From Mucidula mucida (taxonomy: Eukaryota; Basidiomycota; Agaricomycetes; Agaricales; Physalacriaceae), in NCBI GenBank assembly GCA_015501055.1, contig JADNYV010000222.1:1-58339 (forward strand): a stretch of 58,339 nt of DNA. Direction: 5' to 3'. Below are positions 34,255 through 45,665 of the stretch, piece by piece; within the stretch, counting starts at the first letter, position 1, and each line of letters starts with the position of its first letter. The notes below the pieces were generated by a model. The model worked only from the letters and a program-made list of their open reading frames with translations. It had not been told where the DNA came from and did not search any database. The translations under genes and the position numbers were made by a program.

Positions 34255-37200
34255 TTAAGGCGCAAGTTCCATTCTGCGCCAGAGTCGCTCCATGAGGGCT
34301 GCAGAGGGTAGCATGACGTCGAGGGGTTTGGTATCGGGCGGTGGCATGGGTCGGAATAAATGGGATGGAAACTGCGACATAGGAACTTCAATTCAAGCAA
34401 GCACAGGTGGCTTCGGCTTGTTTGGGTACTGTTGGTGAAAATCACGGATAGCTTCGTCGGCATTCTTGAGATTGCATGCCGGTTCCCATGTCTGCTTGTG
34501 TGTGCCATAACCCTTCCAGTGAACCTTGTATTGAAAACCCCCGCGGTACTTTCGGGAATTAACCACTTTCTCAACCTCCCATTCCGGTTCGGCTCCTTCC
34601 AGCACAGGTGGTGGACGCGTGTCTCGGGGTTGTGTCGGAAATTGGGGCTCGTGGTAAGGCGTCAACAGGGCTTCATTGAACACGGGATGGATGCTTTTCC
34701 ACGTGTGAGGGATCTGGAGCTTGTAAGAACTTGTCCCGACTTTCTTGATCACTTTGAACGGCCCAAAGTGTTTGTCATCGAGCTTCTTCATTGGTCGGTC
34801 CGTGCTGAGATTTGTTCCTTCCAACCATACTTTGTCGCCCTCCTTGTACTCTACTGCCTCTGTTCGCTTCCTGTCATAAAACCGTTTCATGTCCTCTTTG
34901 CCGTCTTCAATGCTGATCCCACTTCGTCCCATGTCTTCCTCATACCGTCGGCAAACTCCTGCGCAGTCTCCTTTCTCGATGCCGTTTTCGGAGTGGTGCC
35001 TTTGTAGGGATGTCTGCCCATGTCTGCAAAGAACGGAGTGACTTTGGTCGCCAAGTGAACTCGATCATTGTAGACGAATTCAGCAGAGGGTAGCCATTCG
35101 TGCCAGTCGTTCTGATGGTAGTTGACAAATAACCGTAAGAAATGTTCTATCTCTTGATTCAACCGTTCTGTTTGCCCATTTGCCTGTGGATGGTACGCCG
35201 TCGTGAAGTTCCCTTCAATGCCCAACAGCTGGTATAACTCCTTCATAAAACGCGAGTGGTATTGCGGACCTCGATTGTGTATCATCTGTCGCGGCAATCC
35301 ATGTATAGGGAAGATTTGATTGGGTAAATACGAGCCATGCCTTCTGACGTCAGGGTGGTGTGTGTTGGTATAATGTGTAACCGCTTTGTGAAATGGTCCA
35401 CGAACGTGCTGATCACATTGTATCCTCCCGACTCCGGCAACTTGCCGATCATGTCCGTCCCAACTTTCTCCCATGGTTCGCTTGGTACGTCTATAGGATG
35501 GAGGGTGCAGCCGGCTTGTGCGATGTGACTTTGTAACTTGGCATTTTTGACACCCTTCACGTATTGCGGACGTCTCGGCTGATTCCTGGCCACCAATAGG
35601 TGCTGTGATCAACTCGAGAGTCTTGTACCGTCCCGGATGCCCTGCAAGCTGTGCATCATGATGCATTCCAATAACTTTTCCCCGCAATTCCTTGTCCTTC
35701 GGTATGTAAATACGATCTTTCCACATAATAAGTCCATTTTCCTTCTCTTCCCATCCTTTTTCTTTGTTTTCTAATGCTTTTTGTACGTATCTGTCTTTGT
35801 TTCCTTTTCTTTGTTTGATTTTGTTAAGTAATTTGTCCTCCGGTGTAGCTACTGTATGTAAAGAAAATTGAATTTGTGATATAAAAAACTCCGGTTTTAG
35901 CAAAACAACGTTTTCGTTATCTTTTTCCCCCTTCTCAAGGCCTGTCATCCTTGACAAGGCATCAGCTTTTCCCATCGTCCTGCCTGGCTTATGAATCATC
36001 TGTATGTCATATTCCGCCAACTCCGTAACCCATTGCGCCTGCCTCCGGTTCAACTTCTGCGGCTTCCTGGAAGTACTGAAGGTTTTGATGATCGGTAAAA
36101 ACCTCCACTGTCTCCTTGCTCCTAGGAGATACTGCCTCCAGTCATCAATTGAGTCCATAATAGCCATCATCTCTTTGTGTAGATCTCATAATTGCGCTCC
36201 ACTTCGTTCAGCGCCGAGACCGAAAGGCTACTGGTCTCCATTTTCCGTCAACAAACTGGGAAAGAACCGCCCCGTTGCATAGTTTGAGGAGTCCGCCTCG
36301 ACTCGAAACTTGCCGTTGTCGCGTGGTACGATCAGAACGGGTTCTTCCGTCATCCTCCGTTTCAACTCCTCAAACGCCTCATGCTGCTCCATCCCCAAAC
36401 CCATTCGCCCTTCCCGGTTAGCGATGTCAATGGCTTCGCTACTCCCGCAAATCCCCGATGAAACTCGGTAGAAGTTGCAGAAGCCCAGGAATGACTGTAC
36501 TTCCTTCTTCTTCGTCGGCTCCTTCCATTCCTTCACTACGGCCACTTTTGCCGGATCCATCTTCACTTCTCCTCCTCCAACAATAACTCCCAAGTAATCT
36601 ACAGTATGTGCCTCAAAACTACATTTCTCGGGTTTTAAATACACTTATTTACTCGCAATATCTCTAGTACTCGTCGTACAATATGCCTATGTTCTTCCAA
36701 TGTGTTCGTAAAAATAAGTATGTCGTCTAAGTAAACTATAACATGTCCTTCATCGATCAACTCCTTCAGAATGTGATTCATGAACGATTGGAACGTCGCC
36801 GGCGAGTTTGTAAGTCCGAAGAACATGACTGAGGGCTCGAACAGGCCTCGGTTTGTTCTAAACGCCGCTTTCCACTCATCACCTTCTTTGATCCGGATGT
36901 TATTGTAACCCCATCGGACATCCATCTTTGTGAAAACCTTTGCTCCCTTCAACTTGTCGATAAGCTCCTGAATCAACGGCAAGGGGTATCGGTTCTTGAT
37001 TGTCATGTCGTTCAACTTCCGATAATCCTGTACTGGCCGAAGGCTTCCATCCTTCTTTTTGACAAAGAAGAAGGGTGATGCCATAGGTGAAATTGATGGC
37101 CGTATACGTCCCGTCCGTATGTTTTCTTCCAGGAACTCATCTAACGCCTTCTGCTCGGATGGACTAAGGGGATAAACCTTGCAGTCAACCGGTTTGGAAC

Positions 37201-37995
37201 CAGGCATAAGTTCTATCGCGTGATCCCAGGGTCTTCGCTCCGGTAACTTGTCAAAGTCCGCCTTGCTGAATACATCGGAGAATTCCTCAATGTAAGGTGC
37301 AGCAGCGGATGAAGGCTGTTGTGATCTCAGCTTTTCACCGCTTTTGCGATAGTTGTCCCAGTCCATCCAGAACAAACGCTCTCCCTCTTCCAACTTCTCT
37401 TCTACGTCTTCTCCTTCATCTTCCGGCGAGTTATACTCGGGTAGTAGCCGCAGCGGTCTGGGCATCGATCAAAAGTCAATGTGGATTCCGTCCAGTTGAT
37501 CGTGGGGTTGTGATATCGTAACCAATCTAGCCCCAAAAAGATACTTGTTTTGCCAAGATTGGTGACGGCCAACTCAATCTTTTCTGCGTGATCACCGATC
37601 TTCATCCGGACCTCCACAAAACCTTTGATTGCTCCTCCCTCGTTTAGGGTTCCATCCGCATTGTAGACAGGGAGCTTGACCGGTAACTCCTTGATCGGGA
37701 GTCCGTTCTTCTCGACAAATTCTTTATTGACACAAGAACCCGTTGCTCCACTGTCAAGAAGGGCACTCGTTTCCCATTCAGAGCCTGTGTGTACGCTCTC
37801 TATGGTTACTCGGAGTTTCATGTCCTGCCCCTTTGTTCCCCGGATGTACTTCCTCGACTTTTTCAACTCCGTCACAACTTCCACCGCAGCTTCCTTTGTC
37901 AACGCTCTGATCGCCATCACCTTCTCTCCGTCGCTTCTCTCTCTCTCCGCTCCGGCATCCATGCTCTCAAAATTCCCACTGCTCTCGCACTTCAT
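34255..37995 (-). pseudogene. Pol polyprotein of element 1 (PR-RT-RH-IN-chromo), frameshifted
   Basis: Protease with LLDSGATGS (37402-37995). RT with [23 protein letters not shown] and the intact catalytic [10 protein letters not shown] (36635-37465). RNase H/connection region (36228-36644 and onward). Integrase with an HHCC-type zinc region (MHHDAQLAGHPGRYK) and catalytic-core residues around TDMIG and NGQTERLNQ (34887-36170). C-terminal chromodomain YRGGFQYKVHWKGYGTHKQ (34393-34932). The reading frame changes at several points (near 36640, 36170-36230 and 35590), so it is not a continuous polyprotein, but RT and most of the integrase are individually open. Stop at 34255-34257, next to the polypurine tract. 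Confidence 0.85.
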
Positions 37996-38163
37996 CCTCT
38001 CTTAGCCGTTGTGCATCCACTCGGGCGTATTTGGCTCAAATCTTTCTTTCGCAGGTTTTGGTGGTAAAGTCGTCGATGATATTTTAGATGTTTCAGTACC
38101 GTACTATAAATAGATTCTGCATCTGACAACCTTCCCTTGATGACTGCTCCGGCAGGACTGCGT

Positions 38164-39089
38164 CTACTGCGGGAGCTTCGCAAAACCCAACTCTTCGGCC
38201 AGCTTCTTCTTCTCCTCGTCATTCATTTCGGTCCATAGACCCCAAATCGTCTGGGGTCGACCCTTCTTCGGACAGAACCTGCTGACGTGGCCGTGTTGCC
38301 ACAGCTGAAGCAAAGTCCTCTTCGACGTGCGTTGTCGATGTCCATCGGCCTGCCGGCTCCTCCATAGGTAACACCGGTGGCATCTCGTCGTGTGATCGGC
38401 GTCGGGGGTGGGTTCGTAGGATTGGCTCTCGATGTAGCCGCCTGCGGAGCTTGGGGCCGGGACTGCATGCCGACCTCTTGCTCGCCGCCCGCCTTCTCCA
38501 CAGCTGATCGATCTGAATGATCTGTGCCTTCCAATCCTTGTACTTCTCTGGCAACCCGTCTCGGCTGCCATAGATCTGGTCGATGATCTTCTCGTTGACA
38601 TTGGTCTCGAGAAGTCGCACAACAAATGCGTCATCCTTCGAGTATCCTGCCTGAGTGAGCAGGACCTCGAACTTCTGGAAGAAATCTTGAGCGGTGTCTT
38701 GCCCCTGGCGCAACCGCTTGATCTGGTCTTGCGCGTCTCGCGCGAGGTTGGAATCCACAAATCGCTCCTTCAAGTCTTCCTTGAACTCCGTCCAAGAGAC
38801 TGTCCATTCCTCTTCTTCCTCGTCAAAGTTCTGGTCCGAGTAGTTCTGGACCCATGCATCTACATGATCTCCTCGGATGTAGGAGAGAACAACATCAATC
38901 CTTTCGGAGTCAGATGTGAGGTTGTTCTTCTTGTCACGGATGTATGTGAACATCGATCGCCACCAGCTCTTGTACTTGGCTTGTCCCCGTCATAGTCATA
39001 AGGCTTGTTGACAAGGGATCGGCCTTTGGTTTCGCATCGGCGTGATGAGCGGGTGTGTGAGGAGCGGTTTTGGGTGCTTCGTTGGACAT
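38164..39089 (-). pseudogene. Gag of element 1, frameshifted near the N-terminus and in the zinc knuckle
   Basis: Starts MSNEAPK at 39089. The core capsid-like region (SYIRGDHVDAWVQNY, LRQGQDTAQDFFQKFE, NVNEKIIDQIYGSRDG) is open from 38953. A CX2CX4HX4C zinc knuckle (CFSCG, then GHVSRFC) is split between frames. The N-terminal piece and the core are out of register near 38960-39000. The final residues are ELGFAKLPQ before TAG. Confidence 0.78.
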
Positions 39090-39450
39090 GATGAATCGGG
39101 GTGATGGATCGGAGAGTGAAAGGGTGAAAGTGGGGATATGGGTGATGCGGATTTGGATGAAACGGGTGAGGGAATAGAGGTTTGGATGAATAAGGGGGAT
39201 GCCTAGATCTGAAATAGAATCCAGGACTTGGTAGGGTGGGGAATGATGATGTGTATCATAAGGTAAGTAAAGTAGGTAGGTATTGTAACTGTCTACGCTA
39301 TTTTACCGACTACTGACTACGTATCTACGGAGCCCAAGAGCTCGTCACAAGTTCGCAATTGCCCAGCCAACGCCCTCTGGTGTGAGGTAAGCCAAGTTTT
39401 CCTGGGAACGGGGATTGACCCGTAAACAGCGCCCAGAAGTAGCCGCTCTC

Positions 39451-39933
39451 TGTTAGCGACTGACAAGCCATGAGACTCAACCAGTACCACAGCAAGCACT
39501 GAAAGAGAAAGCGTTCGGTCGTAAGACTGGCTAGGCCAGGTGATAAACGAACGGAACTAAAGTACAATGATACTACAAACTGCTATATACAGTAGTCTGG
39601 TTTAGATCCGTCCATACGTGTTTCCACTAGGGAGTCCAGCCTTGACCAGTGTTGTATGCTACTAGTCCGTGAACCATTAATACGAGTGGTAACTGCATGT
39701 AAGTAATAATACTGAAACGACCATGTGTACTACGAGTATCGCGGTGTGTATATAATAGGAGTCCATGAGGTATCAGCATGTATGATGTCATCCATGTTGA
39801 CGTGTTCCGACATGATACGCTTGGTAATGAAAGGGTATGATGGTGACGAAACAGATGATGACGTCCGTTGGTTGATAGACAAGGCCCCGATAAGATATGA
39901 TAGATGTGAAAGTGTAAAAATGGGATCATAACA
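39451..39933 (-). repeat. Solo LTR inserted in the palindrome centre, target duplication CTCTC
   Basis: A minus-oriented LTR from TGTTAGCGAC to ATCATAACA, 483 bp and worn by many small deletions. It is flanked by CTCTC on both sides (39446-39450 and 39934-39938). Deleting it with one CTCTC restores AGTAGCCGCTCTCACGAG, which matches the leader of element 3 (AGTAGCCACTCTCATGAG at about 52655). It is therefore a separate later insertion, not the 5' LTR of either neighbour. Confidence 0.85.
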
Positions 39934-40314
39934 CTCTCACGAGAACGAACTTTTGGCAGTTGCACTTCAGTGGGCGCTGTTTACGGGTCAATCCCCGTTC
40001 CCAGGAAAACTTGGCTTACCTCACACCAGAGGGCGTTGGCTGGGCAATTGCGAACTTGTGACGAGCTCTTGGGCTCCGTAGATACGTAGTCAGTAGTCGG
40101 TAAAATAGCGTAGACAGTTACAATACCTACCTACTTTACTTACCTTACGATACACATCATCATTCCCCACCCTACCAAGTCCTGGATTCTATTTCAGATC
40201 TAGGCAATCCTCCTTATTCATCCAAACCTCTATTCCCTCACCCGTTTCATCCAAATCCGCATCACCCATATCCCCACTTCACCCTTTCACTCTCGATCCA
40301 TCACCCCGATTCAC

Positions 40315-41233
40315 ATGTCCAACGAAGCACCCAAACCGCTCACCACCACCGCTCATCACGCCGATGCAAACCAAAGGCCGATCCCTTGTCAACAAGCCTT
40401 AGACTATGACGGGGACAAGCCAAGTACAAGAGCTGGTGGCAATCGATGTTCACATACATCTGTGACAAGAAGAACAACCTCACATCTGACTCCGAAAGGA
40501 TGATGTTGTTCTCTCCTACATCCGAGGAGATCATGTAGATGCATGGGTCCAGAACTACTCGGACCAGAACTTTGACGAGGAAGAAGAGGAATGGACAGTC
40601 TCTTGGACGGAGTTCAAGGAAGACTTGAAGGAGCAATTTGTGGATTCCAACCTCGCGCGAGACGCGCAAGACCAGATCAAGCGGTTGCGCCAGGGGCAAG
40701 ACACCGCTCAAGATTTCTTCCAGAAGTTCGAGGTCCTGCTCACTCAGGCAGGATACTCGAAGGATGACGCATTTGTTGTGCGACTTCTCGAGACCAATGT
40801 CAACGAGAAGATCATCGACCAGATCTATGGCAGCCGAGACGGGTTGCCAGAGAAGTACAAGGATTGGAAGGCACAGATCATTCAGATCGATCAGCTGTGG
40901 AGAAGGCGGGCGGCGAGCAAGAGGTCCGGCATGCAGTCCCGGCCCCAAGCTCCGCAGGCGGCTAATCGAGAGCCAATCCTACGAACCCACCCCCGACGCC
41001 GATCACACGACGAGATGCCACCGGTGTTACCTATGGAGGAGCCGGCAGGCCGATGGACATCGACAACGCACGTCGAAGAGGACTTTGCTTCAGCTGTGGC
41101 GAACACGGCCACGTCAGCAGGTTCTGTCCGAAGAAGGGTCGACCCCAGACGATTGGGGTTATGGACCGAAATGAATGACGAGGAGAAGAAGAAGCTGGCC
41201 GAAGAGTTGGGTTTTGCGAAGCTCCCGCAGTAG
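40315..41233 (+). pseudogene. Gag of element 2, frameshifted
   Basis: MSNEAPK start at 40315. The N-terminal frame closes at 40503, and the capsid-like core is open from 40625 (KEQFVDSNLARDAQDQIK, DTAQDFFQKFE, IDQIYGSRDG). The zinc-knuckle coding sequence (CFSCG...GHVSRFC) lies in another frame near 41085-41125. Ends ELGFAKLPQ at 41233, as in element 1. Confidence 0.78.
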
Positions 41234-41402
41234 ACGCAGTCCTGCCGGAGCAGTCATCAAGGAAAGGGTCGTCAGATGCAGAATCTATTTATAGTACTGG
41301 TACTGAACATCTAAAATATCATCGACGACTTTACCACCAAAACCTGCGAAAGAAAGATTTGAGCCAAATACGCCGAGTGGATTGCACAACGGCTAAGAGA
41401 GG

Positions 41403-44400
41403 ATGAGTGCGAGAGCAGTGGGAATTTTGAGAGCATGGATGCCGGAGCGGAGAGAGAGAGAAGCGACGGAAGAGAAGGTGATGGCGATCAGAGCGTTGAC
41501 AAAGGAAGCTGCGGTGGAAGTTGTGACGGAGTTGAAAAAGTCGAGGAAGTACATCCGGGGAACAAAGGGGCAGGACATGAAACTCCGAGTAACCATAGAG
41601 AGCGTACACACAGGCTCTGAATGGGAAACGAGTGCCCTTCTTGACAGTGGAGCAACGGGTTCTTGTGTCAATAAAGAATTCGTCGAGAAGAACGGACTCC
41701 CGATCAAGGAGTTACCGGTCAAGCTCCCTGTCTACAATGCGGATGGAACCCTAAACGAGGAGGAGCAATCAAGGTTTTGTGGAGGTCCGGATGAAGATCG
41801 GGATCACGCCGAAAAGATTGAGTTGGCCGTCACCAATCTTGGCAAAACAAGTATCTTTTTGGGGCTAGATTGGCTACGATATCACAACCCCACGATCAAC
41901 TGGACGGAATCCACATTGACTTTTGATCGATGCCCAGACCGCTGCGGCTATCTACCCGAGTATAACTCGCCGAAGATGAAGGAGAAGACGTAGAAGAGAA
42001 GTTGGAAGAGGGAGAGCGTTTGTTCTGGATGGACTGGGACAACTATCGCAAAAGCGGTGAAAAGCTGAGATCACAACAGCCTTCATCCGCTGCTGCACCT
42101 TACATTGAGGAATTTTCCGATGTATTTAGCAAGGCGGACTTTGACAAGTTACCGGAGCGAAGACCCTGGGATCACGCGATAGAACTTACGCCTGGTTCCA
42201 AACCGGTTGACTGCAAGGTTTATCCCCTTAGTCCATCCGAGCAGAAGGCGTTAGATGAGTTCCTGGAAGAAAACATACGGACGGGACGTATACGGCCATC
42301 AATTTCACCTATGGCATCACCCTTCTTCTTTGTCAAAAAGAAGGATGGAAGCCTTCGGCCAGTACAGGATTATCGGAAGTTGAACGACATGACAATCAAG
42401 AACCGATACCCCTTGCCGTTGATCAGGAGCTTATCGACAAGTTGAAGGGAGCAAAGGTTTTCACAAAGATGGATGTCCGATGGGGTTACAATAACATCCG
42501 GATCAAAGAAGGTGATGAGTGGAAAGCGGCGTTTAGAACAAACCGAGGCCTGTTCGAGCCCTCAGTCATGTTCTTCGGACTTACAAACTCGCCGGCAACG
42601 TTCCAATCGTTCATGAATCACATTCTGAAGGAGTTGATTGATGAAGGACATGTTATAGTTTACTTAGAGACATACTTATCTTTACGAACACTTGGAAGAA
42701 CATAGGCATATTGTACGACGAGTATTGAGATATTACGAGTAAATAAGTGTATTTAAAACCCGAGAAATGTAGTTTTGAGGCACATACTGTAGATTACTTA
42801 GGAGTTATTGTTGGAGGAGGAGAAGTGAAGATGGATCCGGCAAAAGTGGCCGTAGTGAAGGAATGGAAGGAGCCGACGAAGAAGAAGGAAGTACAGTCAT
42901 TCCTGGGCTTCTGCAACTTCTACCGACGTTTCATTCGGGGATTTGCGGGAGTAGCGAAGCCGTTGACATCGCTAACCGGGAAGGGCGAGTGGGTTTGGGG
43001 CATGGAGCAGCATGAGGCGTTTGAGGAGTTGAAACGGAGGATGACGGAAGAACCCGTTCTGATCGTACCACGCGACACGGCAAGTTTCGAGTCGAGGCGG
43101 ACTCCTCGAACTATGCGAACGGGGCGGTTCTTTCCCAGTTTGTTGACGGAAAATGGAGACCAGTAGCCTTTCGGTCTCGCGCGCTGAACGAAGTGGAGCG
43201 CAATTATGAGATCTACGACAAAGAGATGATGGCTATTATGGACTCGATTGACGACTGGAGCAATATCTCCTAGGCGCTAAGGAGACGTGGAGGTTTTACC
43301 GATCATCAAAACCTTCAGTACTTCAGGAAGCCGCAGAAGTTGAACCGGAGGCAGGCGCGATGGGTTACGGAGTTGGCGAGTATGACATACAGATGATTCA
43401 CAAGCCGGGCAAGACGATGGGGAAAGCTGATGCCTTGTCAAGGATGACAGGCCTTGAGAAGGGGGAAAAAGATAACGAAAACGTTGTTTTGCTAAAACCG
43501 GAGTTTTTTATATCACAAATTCAATTTTCTTTACATACAGTAGCTACACCGGAGGACGAATTACTTAACAAAATCAAACAAAGAAAAGGAAACAAGACAG
43601 ATACGTACAAAAAGCATTAGAAAACAAAGAAAAAGGATGGGAAGAGAAGGAAAATGGACTTATTATGTGGAAAGATCGTATTTACATACCGAAGGACAAG
43701 GAATTGCGGGGAAAAGTTATTGGAATGCATCATGATGCACAGCTTGCAGGGCATCCGGGACGGTACAAGACTCTCGAGTTGATCACACGCACCTATTGGT
43801 GGCCAGGAATAGCCGAGACGTCCGCGAATACGTGGAAGGGTGTCAAAAATGCCAAGTTACAAAGTCACATCGCACAAACCGGCTGCACCCCTCCATCCTA
43901 TAGACGTACCAAGCGAACCATGGGAGAAAGTTGGGACGGACATGATCGGCGAGTTGCCGGAGTCGGGAGGATACAATGCGATCAGCACGTTTGTGGACCA
44001 TTTCACAAAGCGGTTACCATTATACCAACACACACCACCCTGACGTCAGAAGGCATGGCTCGTATTTACCGCGATCGAATCTTCCCCATACATGGATTGC
44101 CGCGACAGATGATACACGATCGAGGTCCGCAATACCACTCGCGTTTCATGAAGGAGTTATACCGGCTGTTGGGCATGAAGGGAACTTTACAACGGCGTAC
44201 ATCCACAGGCAAATGGGCAGACAGAACGGTTGAACCAAGAGATAGAACATTTCTTACGGTTATTCGTCAACTACCATCAGAACGACTGGCACGAATGGTA
44301 CCCTCTGCTGAATTCGTTTACAACGATCGAGTTCACTCGGCGACCAAAGTCACTCCGTTCTTCGCAGACATGGGCAGACATCCCTACAAAGGCACCGCTC

Positions 44401-45130
44401 CGAAAACGGCATCGAGAAATGAGACTGCGCAGGAGTTTGCCGACGGCATGAGGAAAACATGGGACGAAGTGGGTCGGCATTGAAGATGGCAAAGGAGGAC
44501 ATGAAACGGTTTTATGACAGGAAGCGGACAGAGGCAGTAGAGTACAAGGAAGGCGACAAAGTATGGCTGGAAGGGACGAATCTCAGCACGGACCGACCAA
44601 TGAAGAAGCTCGATGACAAACGCTTCGGGCCGTTCAAAGTGATCAAGAAAGTCGGGACGAGCTCTTACAAGCTCCAGATTCCTCACACGTGGAAAAGCAT
44701 CCATCCCGGTTCAATGAGGCCCTGTTGACGCCTTACCACGAGCCCCAATTTCCGACACAACCCCGAGACACGCGTCCACCACCTGTGCTGGAAGGAGCCG
44801 AACCGGAATGGGAGGTTGAGAAAGTGGTAATTCCCGGAAGTACCGCGGGGGTTTCCAATACAAGGTTCACTGGAAGGGTTATGGCACACACAAGCAGACA
44901 TGGGAACCGGCATGCAATCTCAAGAATGCCGACGAAGCTATCCGCAATTTCCACCACAGTACCCGAACAAGCCAAAGCCACCTGCGCTTGCTCACATTGA
45001 AGTTCCCATGTCGCAATTTCCATCACATCTATTCCGACCCATGCCACCGCCTGATACCGAACCCTTGACGTCACGCTACCCTCTGCGCCCTCATGGAGCA
45101 ATCTGGCGCAGAATGGAACTTGCGCCTTAA
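41403..45130 (+). pseudogene. Pol of element 2, multiple frameshifts
   Basis: Protease with LLDSGATGSC (41403-41993). RT in two frames (42002-42445 and 42442-42705). The catalytic region reads IVYLE then loses frame, so the YLDD motif is disrupted near 42665. Connection and RNase H at 42747-43166. Integrase pieces at 43360-43620, 43665-44483 and 44230-44451. Tail and chromodomain remnants at 44459-45000. Stop at 45128-45130. Dead copy. Confidence 0.82.
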
Positions 45131-45141
45131 GGAGGGGGTGA

Positions 45142-45665
45142 TGTTATGAATGCCATATTTTCACACTTTCACATCTTATCATATCTTATCGGGGGCCTTG
45201 TCTTATCAACCAACGGACTGTTTCATCATCTGTTTCATCACCGATCATACTCCTGTTCATTACCAAGCCGTACTCATGTCGGACACACGCCAACACATGG
45301 ATGACATCATACATGCCGATACCTCATGGATTCCCATTGTATACACACCACCGACACTCGTAGCACACATGGTCGTTTCAGTATTATTACTTACATGCAG
45401 TTACCACTCGTATTTAATGGTTTCACGGACTAGTAGCATACAACACTGGGTCAAGGGCGTGGAGTTATCCCTAGCGGAAACACATATGGACAAGGAGTCC
45501 AAACACAGCTTACTAGTATATAAGCAGTAGTGTAGTATCATTGTACTTTAGTTCCGATCTCGTTTATACACCTGGCCTAGCCTAGTCTTACGAACGCGAA
45601 CGTTTTCTCTTTCAGTTCTTGCTGTGGTACCTGGTTGAGTCTTGTGGCTTAGTCAGTCGCTAACA
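45142..45665 (+). repeat. LTR shared by element 2 (3') and element 4 (5')
   Basis: TGTTATGAATG to GTCGCTAACA, 524 bp, directly after the polypurine tract GGAGGGGGTGA. It is followed without leader, gag, protease or most of RT by pol sequence starting ATCCGGGGATTTGCGG. It therefore serves as the upstream LTR of the internally deleted element 4. Confidence 0.87.

Larger units (their letters stand above)
33468..39435 (-). mobile_element. Ty3/gypsy chromodomain retrotransposon, element 1 (left arm of palindrome)
   Basis: Reading leftward: leader, gag (38164-39089), protease, RT, RNase H, integrase, chromodomain, polypurine tract (34244-34254) and 3' LTR (33468-34243). There is no 5' LTR of its own. 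At 39435 it meets a 47-bp spacer (now split by a solo LTR) and then an inverted copy of itself, element 2. Without the 246 bp added by the MITE insertion, this arm is about 5.72 kb versus about 5.70 kb on the other side. Confidence 0.85.
39971..45665 (+). mobile_element. Ty3/gypsy element 2 (right arm of palindrome)
   Basis: An inverted copy of element 1. The leader begins TGGGCGCTGTTTACGGG at 39971 with extra leader sequence from 39934, followed by gag (40315-41233), pol (41403-45130), polypurine tract (45131-45141) and 3' LTR (45142-45665). It has no 5' LTR. Single-base indels relative to element 1 are common throughout. Confidence 0.85.

Noticed and set aside
39451..39933. Central LTR as the shared 5' LTR of elements 1 and 2
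   Set aside because: It has its own 5-bp target duplication (CTCTC), and removing it restores continuous leader sequence, so it is a separate insertion.
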